Of a stretch of 64,000 nt of DNA, positions 12,096 through 22,637 are shown piece after piece. The DNA lies in assembly GCF_900166585.1 (NCBI RefSeq), contig NZ_FVZC01000008.1, forward strand, positions 1-64,000. Reading direction: 5' to 3'. The translations under genes and the position numbers were made by a program. Under the pieces are notes generated by a model, which ran no database searches, was not told where the DNA came from, and worked only from the letters and a program-made list of their open reading frames with translations. Source of the stretch: Mesobacillus jeotgali. GTDB lineage: Bacteria; Bacillota; Bacilli; Bacillales; Cytobacillaceae. The first letter of the stretch is position 1. Every line of letters starts with the position of its first letter.

Positions 12096-12458
12096 ATGAA
12101 AAAAGACTTCAGAGTGAAAAAAAATAAAGAATTCCAGGAAGCTTTTAAAAAAGGAAAGTCTGTAGCGAACCGGCAATTTGTCGTCTATATACTGAAAAAA
12201 CCTGAGCAGGAAAATTTCCGTATCGGGCTTTCTGTCAGCAAAAAAATCGGCAATGCAGTCATGCGCAACCAGATCAAACGCTATATAAGGCAATCCTTTC
12301 ATGAATTCCAGGACCGTGTCCTTAACGGGAATGACTACATCATCATCGCCCGTAAACCTACTGCTGAAATGGACATGCATGAGATCAAGAAAAGTCTTGA
12401 GCATGTTTTGAAGGTTGGAAAGGTTTTGAAGAAACCGAAACCTGGAGATAATGAGTGA
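12096..12458 (+). CDS. rnpA: Ribonuclease P protein component
   Basis: RnpA is the protein cofactor of RNase P, which matures tRNA 5' ends. The 120-residue protein starts [20 protein letters not shown] and contains the family signature of the basic RNR region, [15 protein letters not shown], which contacts the RNA. A GAAGGTG ribosome binding site precedes ATG 12096. It lies between rpmH and spoIIIJ, the universal arrangement. Confidence 0.97.
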   Translation: MKKDFRVKKNKEFQEAFKKGKSVANRQFVVYILKKPEQENFRIGLSVSKKIGNAVMRNQIKRYIRQSFHEFQDRVLNGNDYIIIARKPTAEMDMHEIKKSLEHVLKVGKVLKKPKPGDNE

Positions 12459-12478
12459 GGCAAAAATATTTGCTGAAT

Positions 12479-12507
12479 TGCATTTTTTAAAAGCGCTTCC
12501 CTATAAA
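12479..12507 (+). promoter_or_regulatory. Possible promoter of spoIIIJ-jag
   Basis: TTGCAT at about 12478-12483 and TATAAA at about 12502-12507 with an 18-bp spacer lie 115 bp before the spoIIIJ start. This is a plausible but imperfect sigma-A promoter. Confidence 0.35.
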
Positions 12508-12621
12508 AGATGGTAAAATACTCTTGATTGCACGTGCCTGCTAAGGCGAAGTGTACATAAATTTTTGGGACAAACTTTTGAAAATAAATGAACGTATCGG
12601 GATGTTAGGAGGAAATGAAGC

Positions 12622-13398
12622 TTGAAAAAAAGAATATTATTGATATTGGGCTTGGTGTTAGTGGTTTCACTGCTGACAGGCTGTACGGAATATAATCAGC
12701 CGATCACTCCGGAGAGTAAAGGATTTTGGAACGAGTACATCGTTTATCCTTTATCACTGTTGATTGTGAAAATGGCTGAATGGCTCGGCGGCAGCTTCGG
12801 TTTTTCGATTATCGCAGTCACATTAATCATCCGTTTTGCTATCTTGCCGCTTATGATTAAACAAACAAGAAGCTCAAAAGCGATGCAGGCATTGCAGCCA
12901 GAGATGCAGAAGCTTAAGGAAAAATACAGCTCAAAAGATCAGAAAACCCAGCAGAAGCTGCAGCAGGAAACGATGGCGCTTTTCCAGCAGCATGGTGTTA
13001 ATCCACTGGCAGGCTGCTTTCCGCTTTTGGTTCAAATGCCTATTTTGATTGGTTTCTACCATGCGATTTCAAGAACAAGAGAGATTGCTGAACATAATTT
13101 CTTATGGTTCGATCTTGGTGCACCGGATCCGTTTTATATTCTGCCGGTTGTAGCTGGTATAACTACTTTCATTCAGCAAAAAATGATGATGGCTGGCCAG
13201 GAAAACAATCCGCAGATGGCTATGATGCTTTGGCTGATGCCGATTATGATCGTTGTTTTTGCCATCAACTTCCCAGCAGCACTTTCACTGTACTGGGTGG
13301 TTGGTAACCTATTCATGATTGGTCAAACATACTTTATTAAAGGGCCGGATCTTAAAAAAGCAAAGGCTGCCGGCAATGCGGGAGGAGCAAAAAAGTGA
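12622..13398 (+). CDS. spoIIIJ: Membrane protein insertase SpoIIIJ (YidC/OxaA1)
   Basis: A YidC/Oxa1 insertase that inserts proteins into the cytoplasmic membrane; the B. subtilis paralogue SpoIIIJ is also needed for sigma-G activation in the forespore. The 258-residue protein has a lipoprotein signal with lipobox LLTGC (Cys about 20), then five hydrophobic segments, and the conserved regions [40 protein letters not shown] and [15 protein letters not shown]. The start is TTG 12622 with AGGAGGAA upstream. The jag start codon overlaps its stop codon (GTGA), indicating translational coupling. Confidence 0.95.
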   Translation: MKKRILLILGLVLVVSLLTGCTEYNQPITPESKGFWNEYIVYPLSLLIVKMAEWLGGSFGFSIIAVTLIIRFAILPLMIKQTRSSKAMQALQPEMQKLKEKYSSKDQKTQQKLQQETMALFQQHGVNPLAGCFPLLVQMPILIGFYHAISRTREIAEHNFLWFDLGAPDPFYILPVVAGITTFIQQKMMMAGQENNPQMAMMLWLMPIMIVVFAINFPAALSLYWVVGNLFMIGQTYFIKGPDLKKAKAAGNAGGAKK

Positions 13399-14015
13399 AA
13401 CAGGTAACTGCTACAGGACAAAATGTCGACGAAGCAGTAGAATCCGCTTTAGCTCAATTAAAAACAACCAAAGACCGCACAGAAATTGATGTAATTGATG
13501 AAGGCAAAAAGGGGATTTTCGGACTTTTCGGCACACGCCCAGCTGTCGTCAAAGTGACAGTAAAGATCGATGCTGTTGAAGAAGCCGTAAATTATTTAAA
13601 ATCGGTTGGCGAAAAAATGGGTGCTTCCATTGAAGTTGATGTAAAAAAAGAGGGAAAAACAATCCTTTTAACGATGTCAGGCGAAAAAATAGCTTTGCTG
13701 ATCGGAAAGAGAGGCCAAACGCTGAATTCCCTGCAATTTTTGACACAGCTTGTGATCAACCGGTACGCTGATCAGTACTCTACTGTCGTGCTTGACGCAG
13801 AGGACTACCGCCAGCGCAGGAACGATACACTTGTCCAGCTGGCCGAACGCCTGGCACAAAAAGCAGTGAGGACAGGGCAAACCGTGGCGCTTGAACCGAT
13901 GCCTTCGTATGAACGCAAAGTGATTCATACTGCATTAATGTCAAATAGAAAAATCAAAACCTATTCAGATGGGACAGAGCCGCATAGGCATATTGTCATC
14001 GCGCCATCTAAATAA
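13395..14015 (+). CDS. jag: RNA-binding protein Jag (KhpB)
   Basis: The 206-residue protein has an N-terminal Jag-N domain (residues 1-50, [18 protein letters not shown] and the KGIFGLFG motif), a type II KH domain (about 75-150, [16 protein letters not shown]) and a C-terminal R3H domain (about 150-206, [13 protein letters not shown] ... [10 protein letters not shown]). Jag homologues bind RNA and influence cell elongation and peptidoglycan synthesis. It is coupled to spoIIIJ by a 4-nt overlap and followed by a strong terminator. Confidence 0.95.
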   Translation: MKQVTATGQNVDEAVESALAQLKTTKDRTEIDVIDEGKKGIFGLFGTRPAVVKVTVKIDAVEEAVNYLKSVGEKMGASIEVDVKKEGKTILLTMSGEKIALLIGKRGQTLNSLQFLTQLVINRYADQYSTVVLDAEDYRQRRNDTLVQLAERLAQKAVRTGQTVALEPMPSYERKVIHTALMSNRKIKTYSDGTEPHRHIVIAPSK

Positions 14016-14025
14016 AGAAATACAA

Positions 14026-14056
14026 CCCGAACCTGGACCAGGTTCGGGTCTTTTTG
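14026..14056 (+). terminator. Rho-independent terminator after jag
   Basis: A perfect 11-bp stem ACCCGAACCTG (14026-14036) / CAGGTTCGGGT (14040-14050) with a 3-nt loop, followed by CTTTTT. It closes the rpmH-jag cluster. Confidence 0.93.
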
Positions 14057-14338
14057 TTGTTTTAATAAAAAGTGGATCTGGCAGAGAAATTTTCATTTGA
14101 AAAAGCAAATTTAGAGCAGGATTTTGACTGAAAGGATCTGCGAAATTTATTTATTAGCTTAAAAGTAGTTTTATGAGAGATATTTATGGTTTTATAAGCG
14201 ATTAATTTTTCTTATTGGCTAAAAACAATTTTTATTGGCGACTTGGAAATTTTCTTGTTTTTTTCCCAGTTGAACATTTGAACATAAATCTGCAAGGAAG
14301 TTTTCCACACCGTAAAATTTACTCATTTGGTTTTATTG

Positions 14339-14394
14339 TTATTCACATGTGGATAAGTTAAAATTATAAGAGTTTATTCCACCGTTGTGGATAA
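14339..14394. promoter_or_regulatory. DnaA-box cluster upstream of mnmE
   Basis: Three boxes lie within 56 bp: TTATTCACA (14339-14347, one mismatch), TGTGGATAA (14348-14356, exact, abutting the first) and TGTGGATAA (14386-14394, exact). The surrounding gene-free interval 14057-14521 is very AT-rich and shows no other clear feature. B. subtilis has DnaA-binding clusters away from oriC, including one at thdF (the older name of mnmE), so this is probably a conserved DnaA-regulated site. Confidence 0.7.
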
Positions 14395-14521
14395 TTTTTA
14401 ATATAGAGTATTCCTTTCTTTTTTTCACTAAAGTGATGTGGTATTCTAGTAATTTGTAGAAAGCAAACTTTAATTCTTTTTTGATATATATATTATTTTT
14501 TTGGAAAGTGGGGTGAAGCAT

Positions 14522-15907
14522 GTGGAATTTGATACGATTGCGGCTATTTCTACGCCAATGGGCGAAGGTGCGATTGCGATTGTGCGTTTAAGCGGGGATC
14601 AGGCTTTTGCGATTGCTGACAGTTTGTTCAAAGGTGTCGGAAGCAAGAGGCTTAGTGAGGTAGCTTCCCATACGATTCATTACGGCCATCTGATTGACCC
14701 GAAAACTGGACAAGTTGCTGAAGAGGTGATGGTTTCAGTTATGAGAGGGCCGAAAACGTTCACGAAAGAGGATGTAGTCGAAATTAACTGCCATGGGGGT
14801 CTTGTTTCTGTAAACCGTGTGCTCCAGCTTGTCCTGAATCAGGGTGCTAGACTTGCAGAGCCAGGGGAATTTACAAAACGGGCTTTTTTAAATGGACGAA
14901 TTGACCTTTCTCAGGCAGAGGCAGTCATTGATTTGATCAGAGCGAAAACTGATCGTGCGATGAACATGGCTCTTGGCCAGATGGAGGGCCGGTTATCAAG
15001 ACTGATTCAAAAGCTGCGTCAGGAAATTCTTGAGATACTCGCTCACGTTGAGGTAAATATCGACTATCCAGAGTATGATGATGTCGAAGAAATGACGCAT
15101 CATATGCTTTTGGAAAAGGCGAAGTATGTAAAAGCAGAGCTGGAAAAGCTATTGCAAACTTCACAGCAGGGAAAAATCCTCAGGGAAGGACTTTCCACTG
15201 TCATTGTAGGGCGTCCTAATGTAGGAAAATCATCATTATTGAATAGCCTTGTTCACGAAAATAAAGCAATTGTTACTGATATTCCGGGAACAACACGTGA
15301 TGTCATCGAAGAATATGTCAACGTTCGCGGCGTTCCATTAAGGCTTCTCGATACAGCAGGAATCCGCGAGACGGAGGATATCGTTGAAAGAATCGGTGTC
15401 GAGCGTTCAAGACAGGTTCTGAAGGAAGCTGATTTAATTCTGCTTGTACTGAACTATTCGGATGAGCTTTCGGAAGAGGATCGGAACATCTTCGAAGCGG
15501 TAGAGGGCATGGATGTGATTGTTATCGTCAACAAAACCGACCTGCCGCAAAAAATCAATATGGATGAAGTGAGGGGGCTTGCGAAGGATTATTCGCTGGT
15601 CACAACCTCATTGCTGGAAGACCAGGGTGTGGATCAGCTGGAAGAAGCCATTTCAAGTCTGTTCTTCTCTGGAGCTATAGAGTCAGGGGATATGACGTAT
15701 GTTTCGAACAGCCGCCATATCGCATTGCTGAACCAGGCTGCCCATTCAATTGAAGAAGCGATCAGCGGAGTTGAAATGGGGACGCCAATTGATATCGTCC
15801 AGATTGACTTGACCCGTTCATGGGAGCTTCTAGGTGAAGTTATCGGCGAAAGTGTGCATGAAAGCCTGATTGACCAGTTATTCTCCCAGTTCTGTTTGGG
15901 AAAGTAA
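14522..15907 (+). CDS. mnmE: tRNA modification GTPase MnmE
   Basis: MnmE acts with MnmG to add the carboxymethylaminomethyl group to uridine 34 of tRNAs. The 461-residue protein has the N-terminal folate-binding domain ([22 protein letters not shown]), a helical domain, an inserted G domain with [25 protein letters not shown] and NKTD, and the C-terminal FCLGK with the catalytic Cys. I chose GTG 14522, preceded by GGGGTGA, because it aligns with B. subtilis MnmE; the ORF is open upstream but without a better site. mnmG follows 132 bp later. Confidence 0.96.
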   Translation: MEFDTIAAISTPMGEGAIAIVRLSGDQAFAIADSLFKGVGSKRLSEVASHTIHYGHLIDPKTGQVAEEVMVSVMRGPKTFTKEDVVEINCHGGLVSVNRVLQLVLNQGARLAEPGEFTKRAFLNGRIDLSQAEAVIDLIRAKTDRAMNMALGQMEGRLSRLIQKLRQEILEILAHVEVNIDYPEYDDVEEMTHHMLLEKAKYVKAELEKLLQTSQQGKILREGLSTVIVGRPNVGKSSLLNSLVHENKAIVTDIPGTTRDVIEEYVNVRGVPLRLLDTAGIRETEDIVERIGVERSRQVLKEADLILLVLNYSDELSEEDRNIFEAVEGMDVIVIVNKTDLPQKINMDEVRGLAKDYSLVTTSLLEDQGVDQLEEAISSLFFSGAIESGDMTYVSNSRHIALLNQAAHSIEEAISGVEMGTPIDIVQIDLTRSWELLGEVIGESVHESLIDQLFSQFCLGK

Positions 15908-15940
15908 TTTTAAAAAAAGTGTAGAAATTATTTTACTAAA

Positions 15941-15958
15941 ACATTCTATATAGAATGT
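15941..15958. promoter_or_regulatory. 18-bp perfect palindrome between mnmE and mnmG
   Basis: ACATTCTATATAGAATGT is a perfect palindrome in the 132-bp mnmE-mnmG gap, 33 bp past the mnmE stop. There is no T run after it, so it is more like a protein-binding site than a terminator. The cognate regulator is unknown. Confidence 0.4.
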
Positions 15959-16039
15959 CACCTATAGATAAAAGAAGGATGCATAGAACTTTTTTACCAT
16001 AAGTTCTTTCAGTATATAGTTTTAAAAGGAGGCAGCAGG

Positions 16040-17920
16040 ATGGGTTATGAAGCCGGAAATTTTGATGTGGTTGTAGTTGGTGCTGGCCATGCGGGTGTTG
16101 AGGCTGCCCTTGCGGCGGCACGTATGGGTGCGAAAACGGCGATGATCACCATTAACCTCGATATGATTGCGTTCATGCCGTGCAACCCGTCAATCGGCGG
16201 ACCTGCAAAGGGAATTGTTGTTCGGGAGATAGACGCACTTGGCGGTGAAATGGGCCGAAATATTGATAAAACCTATATCCAAATGAGGATGCTTAATACC
16301 GGGAAGGGACCTGCAGTACGCGCATTAAGGGCCCAGGCCGATAAATTTGATTATCAAAATGAAATGAAGAAGACGCTTGAAAATGAAAAGAATCTCACAT
16401 TGGTGCAGGGAATGGTTGAACGGCTGATTGTTGAGGATGGTGAATGTAAGGGAGTCATTACCCAGACAGGTGCAGCTTACCGTGCCAAAACAGTTGTTAT
16501 CACAACGGGTACGTATATGCGCGGAGAAATCATCCTGGGTGAATTAAAATATTCAAGCGGTCCGAATAACCAGCAGCCATCAATCAAGCTTTCAGAACAT
16601 CTTGAGGAGCTTGGTTTTGACCTGGTACGTTTTAAAACAGGAACACCGCCGCGTGTACACAGTGACACGATTGATTATTCTAAAACAGAAATCCAGCCTG
16701 GCGATGATGTCCACCGTGCTTTTTCTTATGAAACAACAAAATACATCACCGATCAGCTGCCTTGCTGGCTGACATACACGAATGAGCGGACACACCAGTT
16801 GATTGATGATAATCTTCATCGTTCACCAATGTACTCTGGAATGATCAAGGGCACTGGGCCGCGTTATTGCCCATCCATCGAGGATAAGGTCGTACGCTTC
16901 AATGACAAGCCGCGACACCAGATTTTCCTTGAGCCTGAAGGAAGAAACACTCAGGAAGTATATGTGCAGGGACTATCAACAAGCTTGCCGGAAGAAGTGC
17001 AGCATAAGATTCTCCAAACAATCCCTGGTCTTGAAAAAGTCCAGATGATGCGTGCAGGCTATGCAATTGAGTATGATGCAGTCGTGCCGACACAGCTATG
17101 GCCTACATTGGAAACAAAGCTGATCAAGAATCTTTATACTGCCGGGCAAATCAATGGCACTTCAGGCTACGAAGAGGCTGCCGGCCAGGGAATCATGGCT
17201 GGGATCAACGCAGGCAGAAAGGCTTTGGACAAGGAAGAAGTCATCCTTAGCCGTGCCGATGCCTATATCGGTGTATTGATCGATGACCTGGTTACAAAAG
17301 GAACGAATGAACCTTACCGCTTGTTGACGTCAAGAGCGGAATACCGCCTGCTTTTGCGCCACGATAATGCAGACCTGCGTCTAACTGAAAAAGGATACGA
17401 AATCGGTCTGATTACTGAAGAACGCTACCAGAAGTTCCTGGCGAAAAAAGAGGCAATTGAAGCGGAGAAGAAACGTCTTCAGTCAATCATTATCAAACCG
17501 TCAGCTGAGGTTCAAGAATTGATTCGTTCGCTTGGCGGAAGTGAATTGAAGGATGGAATTCGTGCCTCAGACCTCCTCAAGCGTCCGGAAGTATCATATG
17601 ATCATATCAAGCAGCTGGTACCGGCCGATGGAGAGCTTGAATTCGAAACAGAAGAACAAACAGAAATCCAAATTAAATATGAGGGATATATTGAAAAATC
17701 TCTTCAGCAGGTGGAAAGGCTGAAAAAGATGGAAGATAAGAAAATCCCTGAAAATATCGATTACGATGCAATTTCAGGATTGGCAACAGAAGCACGCCAG
17801 AAACTGAAAGAAGTACAGCCATTGACTCTGGCACAGGCATCGAGAATCTCAGGTGTTAATCCTGCGGATATTTCCATCCTGCTCGTGTATTTAGAACAAG
17901 GACGGATTGCCCGGATATAG
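16040..17920 (+). CDS. mnmG: tRNA uridine-5-carboxymethylaminomethyl modification enzyme MnmG
   Basis: MnmG (GidA) is the FAD-dependent partner of MnmE. The 626-residue protein has the N-terminal dinucleotide-binding motif [20 protein letters not shown], the [11 protein letters not shown] segment with a catalytic Cys, the second conserved [16 protein letters not shown] motif near residue 370, and a C-terminal helical domain that docks tRNA and MnmE. AAAGGAGG lies upstream of ATG 16040. The length is typical. Confidence 0.97.
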   Translation: MGYEAGNFDVVVVGAGHAGVEAALAAARMGAKTAMITINLDMIAFMPCNPSIGGPAKGIVVREIDALGGEMGRNIDKTYIQMRMLNTGKGPAVRALRAQADKFDYQNEMKKTLENEKNLTLVQGMVERLIVEDGECKGVITQTGAAYRAKTVVITTGTYMRGEIILGELKYSSGPNNQQPSIKLSEHLEELGFDLVRFKTGTPPRVHSDTIDYSKTEIQPGDDVHRAFSYETTKYITDQLPCWLTYTNERTHQLIDDNLHRSPMYSGMIKGTGPRYCPSIEDKVVRFNDKPRHQIFLEPEGRNTQEVYVQGLSTSLPEEVQHKILQTIPGLEKVQMMRAGYAIEYDAVVPTQLWPTLETKLIKNLYTAGQINGTSGYEEAAGQGIMAGINAGRKALDKEEVILSRADAYIGVLIDDLVTKGTNEPYRLLTSRAEYRLLLRHDNADLRLTEKGYEIGLITEERYQKFLAKKEAIEAEKKRLQSIIIKPSAEVQELIRSLGGSELKDGIRASDLLKRPEVSYDHIKQLVPADGELEFETEEQTEIQIKYEGYIEKSLQQVERLKKMEDKKIPENIDYDAISGLATEARQKLKEVQPLTLAQASRISGVNPADISILLVYLEQGRIARI

Positions 17921-17957
17921 ACCGTTACCATCAGCAAGGACAAGAAAGGGTTGGCTT

Positions 17958-18674
17958 ATGAATACAGATCAATTTAAAGATTTGCTCGCTGAAAAGGGGA
18001 TTGAGCTTTCCCAGAAGCAAATGGAGCAATATGAAAAATATTACCAAATGCTCGTCGAGTGGAATGAAAAAATGAATTTGACTGCGATTACGGAAAAGCC
18101 AGATGTGTACTTGAAGCACTTTTATGATTCCGTTTCAGCCGCTTTCTATTTTGATTTTAAAAAGCCGCTTGAACTATGCGATGTAGGCGCAGGTGCCGGC
18201 TTTCCAAGCATCCCCATCAAGATTGCCTTTCCAGAAATCAAGGTAACAATCGTGGATTCCCTGAACAAGCGGATCACATTCCTGGAACAGCTTTCAAAGG
18301 AATTGGGACTTGATGGCACAACATTTATTCATGACCGTGCAGAAACGTTCGGTCAAAATCCGGCACATCGTGAAAAATATGAAGTGGTAATGGCCAGGGC
18401 TGTTGCTAGGATGTCCGTGCTGAGTGAGCTTTGCCTTCCTCTTGTAAAAGTAGGGGGGACCTTCATCGCCATGAAGGGCAATCAGGCTGGGGAAGAGCTG
18501 CAGGTTGGCGAAAAGGCGATTTCAGTCCTTGGCGGAAAGCTTGAATCAGCTCATTCCTTTACTTTGCCTGAGGAAGAGAGCGAACGTAATATCTTAATCA
18601 TTAACAAACAAAAGCCCACACCTAAGAAGTACCCAAGAAAACCTGGGACTCCGAATAAAACGCCAATTGAATAA
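17958..18674 (+). CDS. rsmG: 16S rRNA (guanine527-N7)-methyltransferase RsmG
   Basis: RsmG (GidB) methylates G527 (E. coli numbering) of 16S rRNA using S-adenosylmethionine. The SAM-binding motif [16 protein letters not shown] lies near residue 75, and [19 protein letters not shown] and FIAMKG follow. ATG 17958 gives 238 residues, matching B. subtilis (239); upstream in-frame codons overlap mnmG. The C terminus is basic ([17 protein letters not shown]). It lies 37 bp after mnmG and is probably co-transcribed. Confidence 0.96.
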   Translation: MNTDQFKDLLAEKGIELSQKQMEQYEKYYQMLVEWNEKMNLTAITEKPDVYLKHFYDSVSAAFYFDFKKPLELCDVGAGAGFPSIPIKIAFPEIKVTIVDSLNKRITFLEQLSKELGLDGTTFIHDRAETFGQNPAHREKYEVVMARAVARMSVLSELCLPLVKVGGTFIAMKGNQAGEELQVGEKAISVLGGKLESAHSFTLPEEESERNILIINKQKPTPKKYPRKPGTPNKTPIE

Positions 18675-18684
18675 GGGAGCTGTC

Positions 18685-18770
18685 CTTATATTGCATCTCA
18701 GGAGCCAATCTGAGGTGCATGGTCCATTGCTGTTCCAGTGACGGCAATGTGGGCTTGCGCTTTTTGTCCT
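18685..18770 (+). other. Structured rsmG-noc intergenic region
   Basis: Two possible hairpins lie here: TGCATCTCAG pairing with CTGAGGTGCA, then CCATTGC pairing with GCAATG, followed by GCTTTTTG. They may form a terminator or a leader of noc; the second stem is imperfect, so I do not call it a terminator. Confidence 0.35.
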
Positions 18771-18872
18771 ATTTTGACAAATGAAAATAGTTTATAATAG
18801 AGTCTATAGGCAGGAACTTGTCATTTTTATAGAGAATATGTAATAGGGAGTTCATAAAGGTGGTGTAGGGTG

Positions 18873-19766
18873 ATGAAGCCTTCTTTTTCGCGCTTTTTTG
18901 GCCTTGGAGAAAAGGAAAAAGAACGGAACCAGGTGGAAGAACAGAACCAAGTGGAAGAACAGACGGTTGAGGATATTGACAACATAGAAAACGAAGAAAT
19001 AAAGAAAATTCCGATTGACCATATTATTCCAAACAGATACCAGCCAAGAACTGTTTTTGATGATGAAAAAATTGAAGAATTGGCCCGTACCATTCATATA
19101 CATGGAGTAATCCAGCCAATTGTCGTACGGGAATATGACGAGGACCGATTCGAAATCATTGCCGGGGAACGCCGATGGCGGGCAATGAAAAAACTCGAGT
19201 GGGAAGAAGTTCCGGCGATTGTTAAAAACATGTCGGATTCCGAAACGGCATCCGTGGCTTTGATTGAGAACCTTCAGCGGGAGGAATTGTCGCCTATTGA
19301 AGAAGCCATGGCGTATGGAAAATTGCTGGAGATCCATAATCTCACACAGGAAGCCCTTGCCCAGAGACTTGGAAAAGGTCAATCAACAGTTGCGAATAAG
19401 CTGCGTTTGCTTAAGCTTCCCCAGGAAGTCCAGGATGCACTTTTAAATAAATTGATCACAGAGCGTCATGCACGTTCACTGATTCCGCTGAAAAATCCAG
19501 AACTTCAGGTTCAGCTGCTGGCAGAGGTTATTGAGAAATCCCTCAATGTCAAGCAGACAGAAGAGCGGGTCGTGAAGCTGCTGAGTCAAAATGATCAAAA
19601 ACCAAAGCCAAAACGGAAAGCGTTCAGCAAGGATATGAGGATTGCTGTCAATACAATCCGCCAATCACTCAACATGGTATCCGACAGCGGCATTAATCTC
19701 GATTCGGAAGAAGAGGAATTTGAAGAATTTTATCAATTCACGATTCGAATTCCTAAGAAGAAATAA
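18873..19766 (+). CDS. noc: Nucleoid occlusion protein Noc
   Basis: Noc is a ParB-family CTPase that binds its own sites across the chromosome, associates with the membrane and blocks division over the nucleoid. The 297-residue protein begins with the amphipathic membrane-targeting stretch [16 protein letters not shown], then the ParB N-terminal domain ([38 protein letters not shown]) and an HTH region ([24 protein letters not shown]). ATG 18873 fits B. subtilis Noc. It is the divergent paralogue of spo0J two genes downstream; the consensus Noc site ATTTCCCGGGAAAT was not found in this window by eye. Confidence 0.95.
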   Translation: MKPSFSRFFGLGEKEKERNQVEEQNQVEEQTVEDIDNIENEEIKKIPIDHIIPNRYQPRTVFDDEKIEELARTIHIHGVIQPIVVREYDEDRFEIIAGERRWRAMKKLEWEEVPAIVKNMSDSETASVALIENLQREELSPIEEAMAYGKLLEIHNLTQEALAQRLGKGQSTVANKLRLLKLPQEVQDALLNKLITERHARSLIPLKNPELQVQLLAEVIEKSLNVKQTEERVVKLLSQNDQKPKPKRKAFSKDMRIAVNTIRQSLNMVSDSGINLDSEEEEFEEFYQFTIRIPKKK

Positions 19767-19775
19767 TACCTTGGA

Positions 19776-19806
19776 AGTGGGGGACAGGCCGTCTCCCGCT
19801 TTTTTA
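19776..19806 (+). terminator. Rho-independent terminator after noc
   Basis: AGTGGGGGAC (19776-19785) pairs with GTCTCCCGCT (19791-19800) through ten pairs, two of them wobble, followed by TTTTTT. Confidence 0.85.
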
Positions 19807-20140
19807 TTATGTAGATTTCTAGGGGAAGGGCGAAGTTAGTTTTCAATCTGCATGTCATACATGGTATGTCTTTTAAATTCCCAAAATTCAAATTGGAACC
19901 CCGATCGCACTTTAAACCACCCACTACTGCCATTAGTCCTGCTTTCCTCAACTCGCTAGTTTACTATTGTCACAGAGGTGTTACTTTTTAATAAAAATTC
20001 TATCAACTGTCAGAATTCATGCTAAAATAGAATACATGATTGCGTTTTTCAGCATGGTGCTGGGAAAGCATTATTTTTATGTACATTTTGCTTGAAAAAG
20101 CTGAATAGGATATTTAGCGGTTTTGAAAGAAGGTGACAAT
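19807..20140. other. Gene-free noc-soj interval
   Basis: About 330 bp without a supportable gene. TAAAAT near 20023 could be the -10 of a soj promoter, but I see no good -35. No repeat or hairpin stands out. Confidence 0.4.
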
Positions 20141-20902
20141 GTGGGGAAAATCATCGCTATTGCGAATCAAAAAGGTGGAGTTGGCAAGACGACTACATCG
20201 GTGAATCTCGGTGCATGTCTGGCATACATAGGTAAAAAAGTGCTGCTTGTCGATACCGATCCTCAGGGAAATGCGACCAGCGGTGTGGGAATTGAAAAAG
20301 CGGACGTTGAGCAATGCATTTATGATGTACTGGTTGATGACGTGGAAGCGATTAAGGTAATCCGGCCAACTGTGGTTGAGAATCTTTACACCATTCCTGC
20401 GACCATCCAGCTGGCAGGAGCGGAAATTGAGCTTGTGCCCACCATCTCTAGGGAAGTTCGCCTGAAGCGGGCTCTCGAGGAAGTGAAGGATCGATTTGAT
20501 TATATTATCATAGACTGTCCGCCGTCACTTGGTCTATTGACACTGAATGCATTGACGGCTTCCGATGCTGTCATCATCCCGGTGCAATGCGAATACTATG
20601 CGCTTGAAGGGTTGAGTCAGCTTTTGAATACCGTCCGTCTGGTGCAAAAGCATTTGAACCAGGATTTAAAGATTGAAGGTGTCCTGCTGACAATGCTTGA
20701 TGCGCGTACCAATCTTGGCCTGCAAGTGATCGAGGAAGTGAAGAAATACTTCCAGGACAAGGTATATAAGACAATCATTCCACGTAATGTCCGTCTGAGT
20801 GAAGCTCCGAGCCATGGAGAGCCAATTATCATTTATGATCCAAAATCCCGCGGGGCAGAGGTTTATTTAGATCTTGCAAAGGAAGTGGTTGCAAATGGCT
20901 AA
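20141..20902 (+). CDS. soj: Chromosome partitioning ATPase Soj (ParA)
   Basis: Soj is the ParA ATPase that works with Spo0J in origin segregation and controls DnaA activity in B. subtilis. The sequence MGKIIAIANQKGGVGKTT carries the deviant Walker A, DTDPQGNATSG follows, and DCPPSLGLLTLNA is the Walker B region. Starting at GTG 20141, behind AAGGTGA, gives 253 residues, the same as B. subtilis Soj; an upstream in-frame ATG would add six residues. The stop overlaps the start of spo0J by 8 nt. Confidence 0.97.
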   Translation: MGKIIAIANQKGGVGKTTTSVNLGACLAYIGKKVLLVDTDPQGNATSGVGIEKADVEQCIYDVLVDDVEAIKVIRPTVVENLYTIPATIQLAGAEIELVPTISREVRLKRALEEVKDRFDYIIIDCPPSLGLLTLNALTASDAVIIPVQCEYYALEGLSQLLNTVRLVQKHLNQDLKIEGVLLTMLDARTNLGLQVIEEVKKYFQDKVYKTIIPRNVRLSEAPSHGEPIIIYDPKSRGAEVYLDLAKEVVANG

Positions 20903-21743
20903 AGGCTTAGGTAAAGGTTTGAATGCTTTCTTCAATATGGAAGCAGAGAAAGAAGAAAAGGTTCAGGAAATAAGCATCAAGGAAATCAGGCCCAATCCTT
21001 ATCAACCACGAAAGGTTTTCGAACCAGAAGCAATCGAGGAATTGAAGCTTTCCATTCAGGAGCATGGAATCCTGCAGCCAATCATTTTAAGGAAAACAAT
21101 AAAAGGCTTTGAAATCGTAGTAGGGGAAAGGCGTTATCGTGCTGCTAAGGAAGCCGGGCTGGAAACCGTCCCAGCAGTTGTACGTGAGCTGAACGAACAG
21201 CAAATGATGGAGCTTGCTGTACTGGAAAACCTGCAGCGAGAAGATTTGAATCCGATTGAAGAGGGAATTGCCTACCAAACTTTGATTGAGAAGCTGAAGA
21301 TTACACAAGAAGAGCTGGCAAAAAGGCTGGGAAAAAGCAGGCCGCATCTGGCAAACCATATCCGATTGCTTTCGCTGCCGCCAAAAATCCAGCAGCTTAT
21401 CTCAGATGGGAAAATCTCGATGGGACATGGGCGTGCGCTTCTTGGCTTAAGAAAGAAAGACAAGCTTCCTGTCCTGGTCGATAAGATCCTTAAAGACGGG
21501 ATGAATGTCCGCCAGCTAGAACAGCTGATCCAGCAGATGAACGAAATCGTTCCACGTGAAACGAATAAAGAAAAAGAAACAAAGGACGTGTTCATTCGCG
21601 AACGTGAAACGTCACTAAGGGAACGTTTCGGAACTACTGTCAACATCAAACAATCCAAAAATAAAGGGAAAATTGAAATTGAGTTTTTCTCTAAAGATGA
21701 TCTGGAACGGATTCTTGAATTATTAGATCAGCAGAACTCGTAA
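20895..21743 (+). CDS. spo0J: Chromosome partitioning protein Spo0J (ParB)
   Basis: Spo0J is a CTP-dependent DNA clamp that loads at parS and spreads to recruit SMC and regulate Soj. The 282-residue protein, equal in length to the B. subtilis protein, has the ParB domain with NPYQPRKVFE, VGERRYRAA and LENLQREDLNPIEEG, the HTH ITQEELAKRLGKSRPHLANHIRLLSLP, and a C-terminal dimerisation region ending EFFSKDDLERILELLDQQNS. ATG 20895 overlaps the end of soj. A parS site lies inside its own coding sequence. Confidence 0.97.
   Translation: MAKGLGKGLNAFFNMEAEKEEKVQEISIKEIRPNPYQPRKVFEPEAIEELKLSIQEHGILQPIILRKTIKGFEIVVGERRYRAAKEAGLETVPAVVRELNEQQMMELAVLENLQREDLNPIEEGIAYQTLIEKLKITQEELAKRLGKSRPHLANHIRLLSLPPKIQQLISDGKISMGHGRALLGLRKKDKLPVLVDKILKDGMNVRQLEQLIQQMNEIVPRETNKEKETKDVFIRERETSLRERFGTTVNIKQSKNKGKIEIEFFSKDDLERILELLDQQNS
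21548..21563. other. parS: parS site inside spo0J
   Basis: CGTTCCACGTGAAACG matches the parS consensus TGTTNCACGTGAAACA except at the two outermost bases, and keeps the core TTCCACGTGAAAC. B. subtilis also has a parS in spo0J, which supports the call. Confidence 0.85.
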
Positions 21744-21769
21744 GCTATCCATTCGATGGCTTCTTTTTT
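21742..21769 (+). terminator. Terminator after spo0J
   Basis: AGCTATC (21742-21748) pairs with GATGGCT (21754-21760) with one wobble, followed by TCTTTTTTT, directly at the spo0J stop codon. Confidence 0.75.
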
Positions 21770-21901
21770 TAATAGGCTTATTGCCAAAGCCCTGTGGCGA
21801 TTAAAGCGTTTTTCTATAATCAGATGCCATTCAGTTCGTCAGCAACATTCTTAAGAAGCAAGCATTTACATAACTATAAATAAAAATGGGTGAACGAAGA
21901 T

Positions 21902-22612
21902 ATGTTTTTACTTGGCACCATCGTAAATGGATTATTAATCATCATCGGGACCTTTTTGGGCAGGCTGCTGACAAAAATTCCTGAAAATATGAAAGCCACG
22001 GTTATGCATGGAATCGGGCTTGCAGTTATGGTGCTGGGCCTGCAGATGGGTTTCAAAAGCGCAAACTTCCTGATTGTCATTTTAAGTCTTGTAATCGGGG
22101 CAGTCCTCGGTGAGGCATGGAAGCTGGAAGATAAGCTGAATGCAGTCGGGGACTGGCTTGAAAGAAAGCTGGGATCAAAAGGGGAAAGCAGTATTTCACA
22201 GGGGTTCGTGACTGCGACTTTGATTTTTGTCATTGGGGCAATGGCCATTATTGGGGCACTTGACAGCGGAATTCGCGGCGACCATGATGTCTTGTATACA
22301 AAGGCAATCATTGACGGCTTCACGGCATTGATTTTGACCACTACATTAGGGATTGGAGTTCTTTTTTCTGCGATTCCCGTCATGCTCTACCAGGGCATCA
22401 TCGCTTTATTCGCTACACAAATCGATAAGCTGATTCCGCAGGCTTTGATGGACAGCTTCATCCTTGAACTGACGGCAACTGGAGGCGTCATGATTTTTGC
22501 CATCGGCCTGAACATGATTGGATTGACTAAAATCAGGGTCGCAAACCTGCTTCCCGGCATTCTGGTGACTGGCTTGCTTGTCACGATTGCACATTATACG
22601 ATCGGATTTTAA
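21902..22612 (+). CDS. DUF554 family membrane protein
   Basis: A 236-residue integral membrane protein with about six hydrophobic segments, starting MFLLGTIVNGLLIIIGTFLGRLL and containing GIGLAVMVLGLQMG, GAMAIIGALDSGIRGDHDVLYTK and ALMDSFILELTATGGVMIFAIGL, which match the DUF554 (YdfK/YqgA) family. Function is unknown; a transport role is often guessed. ATG 21902 is chosen as the family start, with GGGTGA upstream; a GTG four codons earlier is possible. It stands where B. subtilis has yyaC directly after spo0J, so it is an insertion relative to that order. Confidence 0.85.
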   Translation: MFLLGTIVNGLLIIIGTFLGRLLTKIPENMKATVMHGIGLAVMVLGLQMGFKSANFLIVILSLVIGAVLGEAWKLEDKLNAVGDWLERKLGSKGESSISQGFVTATLIFVIGAMAIIGALDSGIRGDHDVLYTKAIIDGFTALILTTTLGIGVLFSAIPVMLYQGIIALFATQIDKLIPQALMDSFILELTATGGVMIFAIGLNMIGLTKIRVANLLPGILVTGLLVTIAHYTIGF

Positions 22613-22637
22613 GGAAGGGGATTCCTTTCAAAATAAT

